A stretch of 64,000 nt of DNA. It comes from Dolomedes plantarius. Taxonomy: Eukaryota > Arthropoda > Arachnida > Araneae > Dolomedidae. Made by a program: the position numbers and the translations under genes. Below, one piece after another: positions 24,345 to 35,923 of the stretch. Numbering within the stretch: the first letter of the stretch is position 1; each line of letters begins with the position of its first letter. The stretch covers positions 127,714,423 through 127,778,422 of the forward strand of contig OU015503.1 of the NCBI GenBank assembly GCA_907164885.2, in the 5' to 3' direction. The notes below the pieces were generated by a model. The model was not told where the DNA came from, did not search any database, and worked only from the letters and a program-made list of their open reading frames with translations.

Positions 24345-24378
24345 TGTACCCCGTAGCGAAGCACGGGTATTCAGCTAG
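24345..24378 (+). mobile_element. Helitron 3' terminus (hairpin plus CTAG)
   Basis: ccccgtagcgaagcacggg can fold into a short stem and is followed by tattcagctag. The 3' end shared with all type-A copies. It is followed directly by the 5' end of another type-A copy at 24379. Confidence 0.85.
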
Positions 24379-25119
24379 TATAGATATAAAACAGTTCCGT
24401 AACTGACTCACTGACTGACTGACATACAACGCACAGACCAAACCGCTGGACCTAAGGGGCTGACATTTTGCATGGCGATTCTTCTTAGAGTGTAGGGGTG
24501 CACTAAGAGAGATTTTTGAAAAATTCTTCTTCGATTTTTTTTAATTAAATTTTAAAGCTGTTTTAGTAACTTTTTTTAAGTTTGCAATAATAATTGGAGG
24601 GTTATAAAATTTATATCGCGAGGAAGACCCTAAAAATTCTTTTAAAATGAAATCTTTTTCGAACCTTTACCTCGATTTTCTGATTTTTGGTGAATTTTTA
24701 AAGATTCATTTTTAGAATTTAATTTATTAAATGCCGATCACGCGATTTCTTTTTCTGGTACTTTAAATAAATTTATCGTCACGTGCATAACAACTAAATA
24801 GACAAAAAAATATTTTTTTTTCTCGCTAATGCGGCAGTCGATTGGACATTATTTTGTCTATAAAAATATCTCTTACGATTTTTTATGAATATATATTTTT
24901 TTTTCTACATTAATTGTATACATTGATCGTCGTATTGATTATCTATACTTATATATAAAGAGAGAGGGTGATTTTGTACGTGGAGGGTAATCTCCGGAAC
25001 CACTGCACCTATTTGAAAAATTCTTTCACTGTTTGAAAGGTACATTATTCCAGATGGACATAGGCTATATATTATGTATATCTGATCTGTAGAAATAAAG
25101 TTAGGGGGGATACTCTAGA

Positions 25120-26502
25120 TTTGTGTGCACGGCCGCCATCTTGGATTTTTCCGCCAAGGTTTGGCGCATTTCGCATGGCGATAATTATTGCGTTTTGGTA
25201 AAAATAACCCAATGTCAAATTCACTAATTTTAAGATCAAACAGTTATTTCTGATGTGATCTTTTAATTACAGTATAATAATTTTAGGTCAGATCTTGGCC
25301 TTGACCTGGAAATCTGAGTCAACTTGACTATACTCAAAAGAGTAGATTATTTTTAAAACTAAGAGTCTTTTTGTTGAAAATTTTTGAATCCATTATCAGT
25401 TTTTCGTTAACTTATTAAATTTAAGTTGCTTTTAATTTTGTTTATCGATTGTCAATTAGTATACTATAATGATACACCATTTCATTTATTTGAAGTAAAA
25501 ATTATCTGCCATCATTTTTTCGTAAAATGTAAAATACAGTATACATTTTAAATACAATATATTTTAAAATATTTTATAATTCCAAGTTGTAGTGGATTAC
25601 AAATAAATTTAAATAACTGAAGTTCAACTTCTCTCTCCCCAGGAACCTAAGTTAAAAAGTTAGTTAAGGTTAAGTTATTGGTTTAGGAAAAGGGTTTTTT
25701 TTTCTTATTTCCAACACAGCAGGATAAATGGTCAAATAATCCTTGTACCGATTTTATTGTATGCACCAAATATTTGGTTAAGGTAATAATAAAAAATAAA
25801 AAAAATAAAAAAAAGAGAGAGAGAGAGAGGATCTGGTTACTCACCATAAATTTATGGGTTCATAATTATTTTACATTTTTCAAAGTTGAATTTTAGATAA
25901 TTTTTAAATTGCAAGTTATTTAGGTGGTATGAAAATGCTGTATTTTTTTTCTAATTAACAATATATTGGCATAATATTTTGGTGATTCATTGCTATTAGT
26001 CAAAGAGTTGGGGCAAACTGAATAGATGGCATTGAAATTTTATCTGTAAGTAAAATTCATTTGACCAAATTTTTCATATGGATCATAATTTGAAAAGGTA
26101 GTTTTTAATTAAAAATGACGAAAAAAAAATCTCAGTCCAACGATTAAATGATTTTTCAAAAATATTTCTAAGTTTGACAATTTAAAAAGGTCGTTTTTAT
26201 TAAAAAAGCTAAAAGAAAAACCCAAAACTTCCAATATTTGAGAATGATTTTTTTAAAAAAGTGGTTTTTATCAAAAACCCAAAAATAAATCTAAGTCCAA
26301 CGTTTAAATGATTTTTCAAAAATATTTCTAAGTTTCATAATTTAAACAGGTGGTTTTTATTAAAAAAAACTAAGAAAATTCAAAGTCCAGCGTTTTGAAA
26401 ACACCGCTTAAAACACATTGGCGAGAAATTTTCCACTCCTCAAAACACGGTAAAATCGCCAAGTTGGCGCAAAAAAATCCAAGATGGCGGCCGTGCACAC
26501 AA
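25120..26502. mobile_element. TIR element carried inside the composite
   Basis: ttgtgtgcacggccgccatc and cttggattttt at the left are repeated inverted at the right (26440-26502). The arms are about 45 bp with a few mismatches. No target duplication or coding region recognised. The same pair of arms is in composite copy 2, at about 5201 and 6599. Confidence 0.65.
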
Positions 26503-26653
26503 TTATTAAGTAACGTAATATTAATTTGAATATTATTTTAGGTGCTTAAAATAATTAAAAAAACATTCTTTACTAAAAATCCTTTTTTTTTGTATTTTTA
26601 TTTCACCTCTTACTCTTATTTTGAGATACCAATGTGTATCTATACTTCTATAA

Positions 26654-27361
26654 TCTCTATATATAAAACAGTTCCGTAACTGACTCATTCATTCACTGAC
26701 TGACTGACTGACTGACATACAACGCACAGACCAAACCGCTGGACCTAAAGGGCTGAAATTTTGCATGGCGATTCTTCTAATAGTGTAGAGGTGCACTAAG
26801 AAAGATTTTTAAAAAAATCTTCTTAGATTTTTTAAAATTAAATTTTAAGCCGTTTTTTTAAACTTTTTTTACGTTTGCATTTAAAATAATACATTGAGGG
26901 TTATAAAATTTATATCACGAGAAAGATCATAAAAATTCCTTCAAAATGAAATGTTTTTCGAATTTTTACCTCCATTTCCTGATTTTTGGTGAATTTTTAA
27001 AGATTAATTTTTAGAATTAAATTTATTAAATGCTGATCACGTGATTTCTTTTTCTGGTACTCTCAATAAATTTATCGTTACGTGCGTAACAACTAAATAG
27101 ACAAAAAAAATATTTTTTTCTCTTTCTAATGCAGCAGACGATTGGATATTATCCAAAAAAAATTCATATCCCTTACGATTTTTTTATAAATATATATATA
27201 TATATATATAGATAGATAGATATATATTTTACATCAATTGTATACATTGATCATCGCATTTATTATAAATATATATATTTATTTTTTGGCATAAATAGCA
27301 TACGTTGACCGTTGTATTTAATTTGAATGTACTCCGTAGCGAAGCGCGGGTTTTCAGCTAG
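26654..27361 (+). mobile_element. type-A Helitron forming the 3' part of composite copy 1
   Basis: tctctatatataaaacagtt at the 5' end, three gactgact units, the atttttgcatggcgattctt block, a (TA)n/(GATA)n tract near 27185-27235, and the standard 3' hairpin plus CTAG. Confidence 0.8.
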
Positions 27362-27449
27362 TATATATATATATAGGCATTAATTGCATACATCGACAGT
27401 TGTATTTAATTTGAATGTACTCCGTAGCGAAGTGCGGGTTTTCAGCTAG

Positions 27450-28109
27450 TAACTCTATAAAATTGCGACAAGGCCTAGGCTTCGCCGAAAATCTTGAATC
27501 ATTTTTCCTGAATGCAAACCCTTTCGCCGGAAGAAGCTGCAAATCTCCACAGCCCGTGAAATCTGCAATGACCTTGTAAGAACCAGCAAACAAACCAAAA
27601 TTACTGAGTTTTTAAAGAGGACAGAAGGTCAAAAAATCTAAACGAAGGAAAAGGTTCAGAAAGTGAAGGTGATATCGTTCAATCGAAAAACTGACTGTAC
27701 TGAGCAGTGATGAGGAACAAATTTATTAAATGAAGGTCGCATTAAATCAAAATAATATATTTTTTTTTTTTTGTTTCTTTTCGTTTTCTGTTGTACATAC
27801 ATTAATATTTTTAATAAAAATTAAGTTACTGATAAGGAAATTTTAAAAAAATGTTCGTTTTTAATAAGTTTTCGGAACGTAACTTTGGGTGTCACACATC
27901 ACGGCATCCTCTAGGAACCTATCTACCGTGTTATAGGAGGGTTACCTCTCATTAAAAAATGATAAAATCTGTTAGAAATAATCATTAAGGAATTAAATCG
28001 ATGTACATTAAACTGATACAATACCGATTAAATTACGCACAATGGTTCGACTGTACAACGGAATACCTTCCATACGCGAGAAACGAAATTCCGAATAATT
28101 ACTAGTTAA
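27450..28109. other. no recognisable gene
   Basis: AT-rich noncoding sequence by inspection. Confidence 0.4.
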
Positions 28110-28772
28110 AAACAACTTTTTACATACCACGATTTTAAATTTTCTGTTGAATCACATAAACTTGACAATTCTATGTATTAATAAATACTTTTTTTAAATT
28201 TTTTTTTGATAGATGGCTGCACCAGTCTACAAAACAAAATGAACTGAAAATGAATTCAATACTGCTTAAAGATGGCTAAAAGTATGAAAAGAATACATTG
28301 CCATCGTGTTCTGGGCTATTGTAAAAGTTTCAAATGTATAGCTAGTCCGGAAGTGAGTTAACAGTCGATTGCAAGATTTGTACCGGACAAACAAGAAAGC
28401 GAGTTAATAAAAACATGGTAATAATTACAAGATAAAAAGACTTTTTATATACCATGTTTTTAAATTTTCTGTTGAATCGAGCATGCGGGCATAAATAAAA
28501 ATTATCCCATTGTAATGAAAATGTAATATGCTTGGTTCACTATTACGTTAATAGATGGCGCCTGTAGCGCAGTTACTTTAGGCTCCAGACGCTTCTCGTG
28601 ATGGATTTTAAAATATGGAATAAAGATGGCTAAAAGTATGAAAAGAATGCATTGTCATCGTGTTCTGAGCTATTCTAAAAGTTTGAAATGTCTAGCTAGT
28701 CGGGAAGTTAGTTGCAAGATTTGTACTGCACAAACAAACAAGAAAGCGAGTTAATAAAAACATGGTAAAAAA
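28110..28772 (+). repeat. dispersed repeat F, two tandem copies
   Basis: Copy at 28110-28440 and another at about 28430-28772, each with the aaattttctgttgaat block at its start and caaacaagaaagcgagttaa near its end. Spacer sequence differs between the two. Confidence 0.6.
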
Positions 28773-28949
28773 TACTGTGCATTCGTTGGAAGTTTTCTTT
28801 ATCCGTCTCAGAAATAGCCCGCGGTCACACTTCAGTCCAACAGAGCGTAAAATGAGCTCGAATGCTGAAGGATCGATTATGGACACATTTTTACTATCCG
28901 TTTTATTTTAATTTCGAGAAAAGAAAAATTTAAATATCGAATAGTCAAC

Positions 28950-29120
28950 TTATACACGAAAATGTTGGTCTCATTGTCCGTAATTTAAAGAGTTTAATGT
29001 AATCCATTTAATTCATTAATGATCATTTTAATAGATTTTATCATTGCAACTAATGAGTTATACATTTTACGAACTGTGGCCACGGTTCGGAAAGAGCGAA
29101 CAAAACCCTTCAATTAAAAC
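28950..29120 (+). repeat. dispersed repeat G, copy 1
   Basis: Shares tacacgaaaatgttggtc, attcattaatgatcatttt and agagcgaacaaaac with 38270-38790, where it is split by a hAT-like insertion. May be an arm of a pogo-like element, given the adjacent cacagtcgaaccccgg in the second copy. Confidence 0.5.
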
Positions 29121-29509
29121 ATTTCGAAAATGTCGGATCAATGGTCACAAAAAAAAAGAAAAGTAGAATTTTTTTTTTTTATCCCAAACATTAAGGACAA
29201 TTGTTCTATTTTTAACAAAGTGTCCACGATCCTAAAATGAGAGTCAAGATTTCGAAAATACTTGCCCTGTAGTAAAAAATAAGTGTTTATTTCCCTCCAA
29301 AATGATTAAAAGTCAAAAAATAAAATAAAATGTTTAGAAATTATTTACTAAGCCCCGAGATTGAAAAAATAGGCGCGAATAGAATCATCGATTCGACAGA
29401 TGACTCGAATCCTTCGAGTGTTTTTTAAAGATACATTATAATTGAATTATTAGAAAATATTTATTTCCTCTTAACAGAATAATAATAATGACATCGGACA
29501 ATGTTACAA

Positions 29510-30156
29510 TCTATATATAGATAAAACAGTTCCGTAACTGACTGACTGACACATAACCCAACCGCTGGACCTTTTGCACGGCGATTCTTCTTAGAAACAT
29601 TTTTAAGCTGTTTTTGTCACATTCTTCAAAGTTTGCATTTACAATAATAATCCGAGGGTTTTAAAATTTATATCGCGATCACAAAAATTTCTTCAAAATG
29701 GAATCTTTTTTTCTTTTAATACTTCACCTCCTTTTTCCGATTTTGGGTGAATTTTTAAAGATTCATTTTTAGAATTGAATTGACTAATTGCCGATCCCGT
29801 GGTTTCTTTTCTTTCCGTCATACTTTAAATTAATTTATCGTCACGTGCATAACAACGAAATAAATCGACAAAAAAATATTGAGATACGATAAAAGATAAA
29901 ATTGAACCACTAGACTCACTGAGATGGAATTTTTTAAAGAATTGAATTAAAATGAGTGTGTTTTATGGATATTAAACATACAAATTAGTTGCATAACGTT
30001 GACCGTTGTATTTCATTTGAATATTTTGTGCTACATAATTTTGTCTATCAAAATATCCGTTACGTATTTTTTTTTATATATTTATTGGTTTTTTTGGCAT
30101 TCATTGCATCCATTGACCGTTGTATATAATTTGAATGTACCCCGTATTCCAGCTAG
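29510..30156 (+). mobile_element. type-A Helitron with deleted 3' hairpin
   Basis: TC at 29510, tatatatagataaaacagtt, internal blocks as usual. The 3' end reads gtaccccgtattccagctag: the CTAG is kept but the gtagcgaagcacggg arm is missing. Confidence 0.75.
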
Positions 30157-31079
30157 TTTCATTAGCTCAATGGAGCACAAACTTTCGACCATTTTAGACA
30201 AATCCTGAAGGTAAGAATCGACGAGGTAGGCGGTCACTCTCAAAATGATGCTGCCTCGTCGCAAACCATTCGAAAAAGCGACCCCAAACACGCGCGTTCA
30301 AAATCAAAACTCGTGTCATCACCATTTTAATGACGAGCAGTAAAACCAGAAAGTGCCGGGAAACACGTTCTCGCTCCAAAAGGACCTCGAACAGTGTTGC
30401 CAACGGTGGACGATCAAGTTTTTCCCTTTTTTTTTTTTACGACATTTTGTACATATATACACTTCACTATAAATATACAGAATACCTTAAAAGAAATTTC
30501 CTATCTCATTATAATTTTAAGATTTTTTTAAAAATTAGAAATTTATAAACACAATTTTAAAATGCGACTTCATTTTTGAGATATTTCGTCGATTTTGCAT
30601 TTTATTCACTTTGAACTGTATTGCAAACAAATTATTGAATCCCTTGAATACTTAATTTTTTAGATTTTTTTTTTCTGAATTCCATCCCGATATTTATCGA
30701 AATTTCGCCTTTTAATAAGTTCTAAATCAAATTAAATTACCTTTATCGAGTCGAATTGTAAAATACATACCCAGATTCTTTGTAAACAGTGTCCGATTCT
30801 TCCTTATCCATTTCAAGAATTTTGAACAAAAATAAAGTCGTATGGAGCATTTAAAAACCTCGGAAAATCTGTTTTGAGAGAAACAGATTTAATGTCCATT
30901 ACTACACTTACCCTTTATAAATTACTTCGTAAAAGCTCCAAAATGATTTTTTACTTGAAAAAAAAACTATTTCGGTACTATTTACCTACAGAAATATATA
31001 TTTAACAATATTACAATGGAAAGATTTGCTCAAATAGAAAATTCAATTTTTTTCAGATCATTACCCCGTTTTTATGAAC
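30157..31079. other. no recognisable gene or element
   Basis: Noncoding by inspection; short opposing open frames at 30082-30403 are not supported. Confidence 0.4.
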
Positions 31080-31186
31080 TCGCTTTCTTGTTCTTGCAAT
31101 CGATTTTTATCCAACTTCCCGACTAGCTAGACATTTGAATAGCTCAGAACACGATGACAATACTTTTAGCCGCCAAGTGCCGCTTC
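31080..31186 (-). repeat. dispersed repeat F, inverted fragment
   Basis: aactcgctttcttgttcttg, gactagctagacatttgaa and cagaacacgatgacaat are the inverse of the F block at 7620-7745. Confidence 0.7.
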
Positions 31187-31259
31187 GATCGAATTCAGTG
31201 CTTGCAATTTTGCGTAACGGCGTTTGGCGATTTTGAAAACAAAATACGTGTCAATTTCG

Positions 31260-31679
31260 TCATTTACGTGCTCCATCAGAAGCAGAATCTTCGATTTCAG
31301 AATGATTCATTTTAATTTCTTCCACAATATCTTCATCGGTCGGATTTTCTTCATCACGTGTTTCGAACAACTTCACGCCACAATCTGAGAATGATGACAT
31401 TTTGTGCTTTTCTATCCACTTCGCGATAGGTAAATCTTCATCATCATCTTCAACATTCTATGTTTTTTCAACATTCGTTGTATCTTCAACATTCTTAAAA
31501 GATTTTTTTTTTTTTTTAATTTATTTGTCGGCTGAAAAAAATGTTCGTTATAGTCGATTCTTGGGATTCCGGAGGTTCGTTATAAAAGGATAAATTAGCC
31601 TTCAATACAACAGGAAAACGGCGGGACTAAAATTTTCGTTCGTTATATCCGGGAGTTTGCTCTAACAGGGTTTGACTGT
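31260..31679 (-). pseudogene. pogo/Tigger-like transposon relic
   Basis: On the minus strand 31500-31265 encodes an acidic tail with DLPIAKWIEKHK and NPTDEDIVEEI, interrupted by at least one stop. It resembles the C-terminal tails of Tigger/pogo transposases, which carry an (E/D)EDI motif. To its right, 31540-31679 ends ctctaacagggtttgactgta, a pogo-type terminus (CAGTCAAACCC... inverted) beside TA. The two together suggest one decayed element whose other end is lost. Confidence 0.5.
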
Positions 31680-31877
31680 AATTGGTACCCGCCCAAACAC
31701 GACGGCTTGATAGTAAGTACTAATACACAAATTATACTCAAATGTTTCAAATCATGCTGTTAAGAATGGAGAAAAATGAACACAATACAAAGAGATGGGA
31801 CGAAACTCGACAGTGCGGAGTAAACAGTTTCCTTCAGGTTTAATTCTATTATCGCCCAAACAAAATTAAAATAATAA

Positions 31878-32507
31878 TCTATATATATAAAACAGTTCCA
31901 TACTGACTGACTGACATACAACGCACAGACCAAACCACTGGACCTAAAGGGCTGAAATTTTGCATGGCGATTCTTCTTATGCTGTAGGGGTGCACTAAAG
32001 ATTTTTTTTAATTAAATTTTTAAACTCTTTTTGTAACTTTTTTTAAGTTAGCATTTAAAATAATAATTTGAGGGTTATAAAATTTATATCGCGAGAAAGA
32101 TCGTAAAAATTCTTTTAAAATGAGATCTTTTTCGAACCTTTACCTCGATTTTCTGATTTTTGGTGAATTTTTAAAGATTCATTTTTAGAATTTAATGTAT
32201 TAAATGCCGATCACGTGATTTCTTTTTCTGGTTTTTTAAATAAATTTATCGTCACGTGCATAACAACTAAATAGACAAAAAAATGGGTTTTTTTACTTGC
32301 AAATGCGGCAGACGAGTGGACATTATTTTGTCTATAAGAATATCCCTTACGATTTTTTTATAAATATATTTTATTTACATCAATTGTATATATTGATTGT
32401 CGCATTTATTATAAACATATATTTATATATTTATTTCATTAATTGCATACATCGACAATTGTATTTAATTTGAATGTACTCCGTAGCGAAGTGCGGGTTT
32501 GCAGCTA
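31878..32507 (+). mobile_element. type-A Helitron
   Basis: TC at 31878, tatatatataaaacagttcc, gcacagaccaaaccactgga; ends gcgggtttgcagctag at 32507. 630 bp, near full length, no coding. Confidence 0.85.
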
Positions 32508-32509
32508 GT

Positions 32510-33292
32510 TACAAGATAAAAAGAACTTTTGATCCACCACGATTTTAAATTTTCTGTTGAATCACATAAACTTGACATTTCTATGTATTAATAAATTCTT
32601 TTTTTTTTTTATTGTTTGGATGCATTATCCTATCCACTTGAAAGAAAATGATCCAATGCGTCATAAAGAGAGCAATTTTCAAACAACAAAATTAACTGAA
32701 AATGAATCCAAAATCTGCTTAGAGTATTCTTCTAAAGTATCAAAAGAATGCATCGTCATTGATCCTTCTTAATGGACTGTATTCTATATTTTTCTAATTA
32801 AAAACTGCAATGTATTTTTAGTAGTTTTGTTAACACACACAAACCAAACATAACAAGTAACTAATTTGCCCTGTGGCAAGAACAATGCAGACCATACTGC
32901 GATTGACAATTATATTTCACAAACCATACTATGCAACAACCTTCGCCTATGGTCGGCGAGCTTCTGCCGGTGATCATGTACATTGTATACACAAATTTCC
33001 ATAAATATGACACTATAGTCATTTGGTTAACTACATAACCGAAGAAACAGTGGCCCAATACCACTAATACTAAAATGCGAGTAACACTAACAGTTTTAGA
33101 AACTGAACTGTTGCCATTAGCAACCATCAAAGTTTTTCTAGTAGCGCGCCAAGGTTGGCGGGCTTTTACTAATGTAACAGTCATCGTGTTCCGAGCCATT
33201 CTAAAAGTTTGAAACGTCTAGCTGGCCGGGAAGTGAGTTAAAAATCGATTGCAAGATTTGTACCGGACAAACAAGAAAGCGAGTTAATAAAA
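32510..33292 (+). repeat. dispersed repeat F, long copy
   Basis: Starts acaagataaaaagaactttt, contains aaattttctgttgaatcaca, and ends with gtgttccgagccattctaaa and acaagaaagcgagttaataa. A 71-codon and a 112-codon frame within it have no family features. Confidence 0.55.
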
Positions 33293-33653
33293 ATGAATCT
33301 CTCCCATTTCACCCAAAAAGAAGTCCGGCTTATCGCTCGTCCATACACACACAGTCGATTGCGTGACGCGCCGAAAAGGGCCGAATGACTAGCAGCCGTT
33401 ACCCTTGGCTTCCTCTTCCATTGTCGTGGGATTTAATAAGCAGACGGCCGGAGCACTCAAGCAAGTGCTTTACTGCTTCCGAACAATGAGGGTTGTCAAC
33501 CTTTTTCGAACTTAAATTTATGTAGACTTGTGCGATTCCGATATTAGCAGGTTGAAACAAATATTGAATTGATATCAAAAGAGGCTCGTCATTGTACACG
33601 GTGGATAACCCCATAGGGCTAGCTTTGAAACTTCGTTACTTACATAGTTATGA
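33293..33653. other. no recognisable gene
   Basis: Noncoding by inspection; a 71-codon minus-strand frame lacks motifs. Confidence 0.4.
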
Positions 33654-33728
33654 CTAGCTGAAAACCCGCGCTTCGCTACATTCAAATTAAATACAACGGT
33701 CGACGTATGCAATTAATGCCAAAAAATA
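33654..33728 (-). mobile_element. type-A Helitron 3' fragment
   Basis: CTAG, then the inverted hairpin aacccgcgcttcgctac, then attcaaattaaatacaac; cut by the Helitron at 33729. Confidence 0.75.
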
Positions 33729-34192
33729 TTTATATATATAAAGAGAGAGAGCGATTTTGTACGTGGAGGGTAATCTTCAGAACCACTGTACCTATTTGAA
33801 AAATTCTTTCACTGTTTGAAAGGTACAGTATTCCAGATGGATATAAGCTATATATTATGTATATCTGATCAGTAGAAATAAAGTTAGGGGCTTAATCCTA
33901 ACAATCTCCATTGTTTCCGCTACTGTCTTCTACCGCTTTTTGTGCCGAAGTCTTCAACGATCCTTAGCGTGGTGCTATCGCGGTGGGCTTCTGTTCTGAC
34001 GCTAGCCGTTCTCCGGCACGCCTTTTTCTTTTAAAAAAATTATTTTAATTATTAACTAACATAAAATTAATTTAAGGTATTATTTAGGTTATTATTAAGG
34101 TAAAAAAAGATTTACAATTTATTGGCTATCAACTGGAAATTTATTGGTATAATATTTTGTTCAACCCGGACAAAGTCGGGACGGGTCGCTAG
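33729..34192 (+). mobile_element. non-autonomous Helitron, 5' type B, 3' end GGGTCGCTAG
   Basis: Type-B 5' block (tatatataaagagagagagc; its TC is obscured by the AT flank), unique interior shared with 6798-7274, hairpin cccggacaaagtcggg and CTAG at 34192. Confidence 0.75.
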
Positions 34193-34231
34193 TACATAAT
34201 AAATACAGCGGCCAATGTATGCAACTAATGC

Positions 34232-34288
<57 letters not shown>

Positions 34289-34920
34289 TCGTAATATATA
34301 TATAATTCTTATATATATAAATTCGTAACGGATATCTTTACAGACAAAATAATGTAGAACAAAATATTCAAATGTCAATGTATGCGATTCATTTGTATGT
34401 TTAATATCCATAAAGCAGACTCATTTGAATTACATTCTTAGAAAACTTCCGCCTCATCAGTCTACTGGGTCAATTTTATCTTTTACGGTATTTTAATATT
34501 ATTTCGTTGTTATGCGATTTAAAGAATCTCAAAAAGAAATAGAAACCACGTGACCAGCATTCAATCCATTCAATTATAAAAATGAATCTTTAACAATTCA
34601 CCCAAAATCAGAAAAGGGAGCTGAGCTTCCTTTAAAGATGTCATTTTAAAGGAACATTTAGGATCTTTCTCGCGATATAAATTTTAAATGCTACAAAAAC
34701 AGCTTAAAAATTCAATTTTAAAAAATCTAAAAGAAATTTTTCAAAAATCTTTCTTTGTGCACTCTCAGAACAATCGCCGTGCAACATGTCAGCTCTTTAT
34801 ATCCAGTGGTTTGGTCTGAGCGTCATCTGTCACGGAACTCAGTCAACGGTCAGTCTCTGTCAACCGTTGTCAGTCTCTGTCAACGGTCAGTCAGTCACGG
34901 AACTGTTTTATATATACAGA
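34193..34920 (-). mobile_element. type-A Helitron missing its 3' end
   Basis: 5' TC at 34920-34919; tandem cagtctctgtcaac units near 34850-34890. A (TA)n tract fills 34234-34284. The 3' hairpin has been replaced by the abutting Helitron. Confidence 0.7.
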
Positions 34921-35158
34921 TAGATAAATAAAATCAGCAATGGCGTACGTATTTTTTTTTTTTTTTTACATGTTCTGGATATATAATCCGCTTTAATTTG
35001 ATGTTGAAAACACCCCAATTCTCAGAATGGTGCCTCGTATGTTTATTCCCTGGTCTCGGTGAACGTTCGTAGCTCTCAGAAGTGCCAATGGCAAAGAAGT
35101 TCCGATTGAAATGGACTGCTCGTGACATGCCCTGGCAGTATGCCAAGTGTCATTCGAT
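34921..35158. other. unclassified
   Basis: Short noncoding stretch between two mobile elements. Confidence 0.4.
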
Positions 35159-35739
35159 TGGGGGCGCCCATTAATTACGTGAGGTTTTTCAGGGGGGGGG
35201 GGGGAAGTCGAGCCGAATCACACCCAGTCTCACGTGGGGGAGAAAGGGGGTCTCGGCAAATATCACGTTATTTTTTTCCGCAAGAAACAGTGTAAAATTG
35301 CGAGAAAACTGGGTTATAATAAGTCAAACATGTTTCTACACTAAAATATGGCTAAATCCCACACAACAGTTCCAGTGGTCACTCTCGAGACCACACACGA
35401 GTCCCCGAGGACCGACTTAGAATGAATATTCTTTTACGAATTTTAGTAGTTCCTATTTAAGTAATTTATTGTTCGATTTTCTCACTGTGATTCTAGACTA
35501 CGTTCTTAGTAGTCTTAAATACTAGTCTTAACTAGTCTTAAATAAAAATAATAAAGCAAATTATGTTTTTTAAAATAAACCCAACGCAATCAAGCACAGA
35601 TTAACGTATTAACACTAAAAATACGCATTTTCAAAAATCTCACGTGAGAATAGGAGGGGGGGAGGGGTCGAGCCAAATCTCACCAGGGGGGGGGGGGTCG
35701 TCGAAAAATCACCTCACGTAATTAATGGACGCCCCCCCA
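35159..35739. mobile_element. TIR element, about 580 bp
   Basis: gggggcgcccattaattacg and tgaggtttttc at the left are matched inverted by aaaaatcacctcacg and taattaatggacgccccc at the right. Cattcg-like sequence on both sides may be an imperfect target duplication. Subterminal G tracts and a second pair of inner repeats (ctcacgtg with gtcgagcc). No coding. Confidence 0.7.
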
Positions 35740-35923
35740 TTCGTAGCTGAGGGTGCAAGCTATCCCATGAAGATCACAGCAGAGACGACATTAGGAGATG
35801 GAATATTTCAAGGTAAATAAGACAAATAGAGATGAACTTAAAAAACTGCTCTTGAAACACGATGGAGTCAAACGATTCCCGTAGTAGGGCGTTTCTTTCC
35901 TATCATGGTTTACATTTCGAAAA

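Larger units (their letters stand above)
24942..27361 (+). mobile_element. composite Helitron, copy 1 (2.42 kb)
   Basis: Starts tctatacttatatataaaga (type-B 5' end) and ends with the type-A hairpin and CTAG at 27361. Inside are an inverted-repeat-bounded element (25120-26502) and an apparently complete type-A Helitron (26654-27361). Flanks are A and T with no duplication. An inverted copy is at 4374-6797. Confidence 0.8.
24379..27449 (+). mobile_element. type-A Helitron split by a composite Helitron
   Basis: The element's first 563 bases are at 24379-24941 and its last 88 at 27362-27449 (ending cgggttttcagctag). The 2420 bases between are composite copy 1, inserted between A (24941) and T (27362) as Helitrons require. 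The two halves join smoothly against other type-A copies. Confidence 0.8.

Noticed and set aside
32861..33199. 112-codon minus-strand open frame
   Set aside because: Lies within dispersed repeat F, and other F copies do not preserve it.
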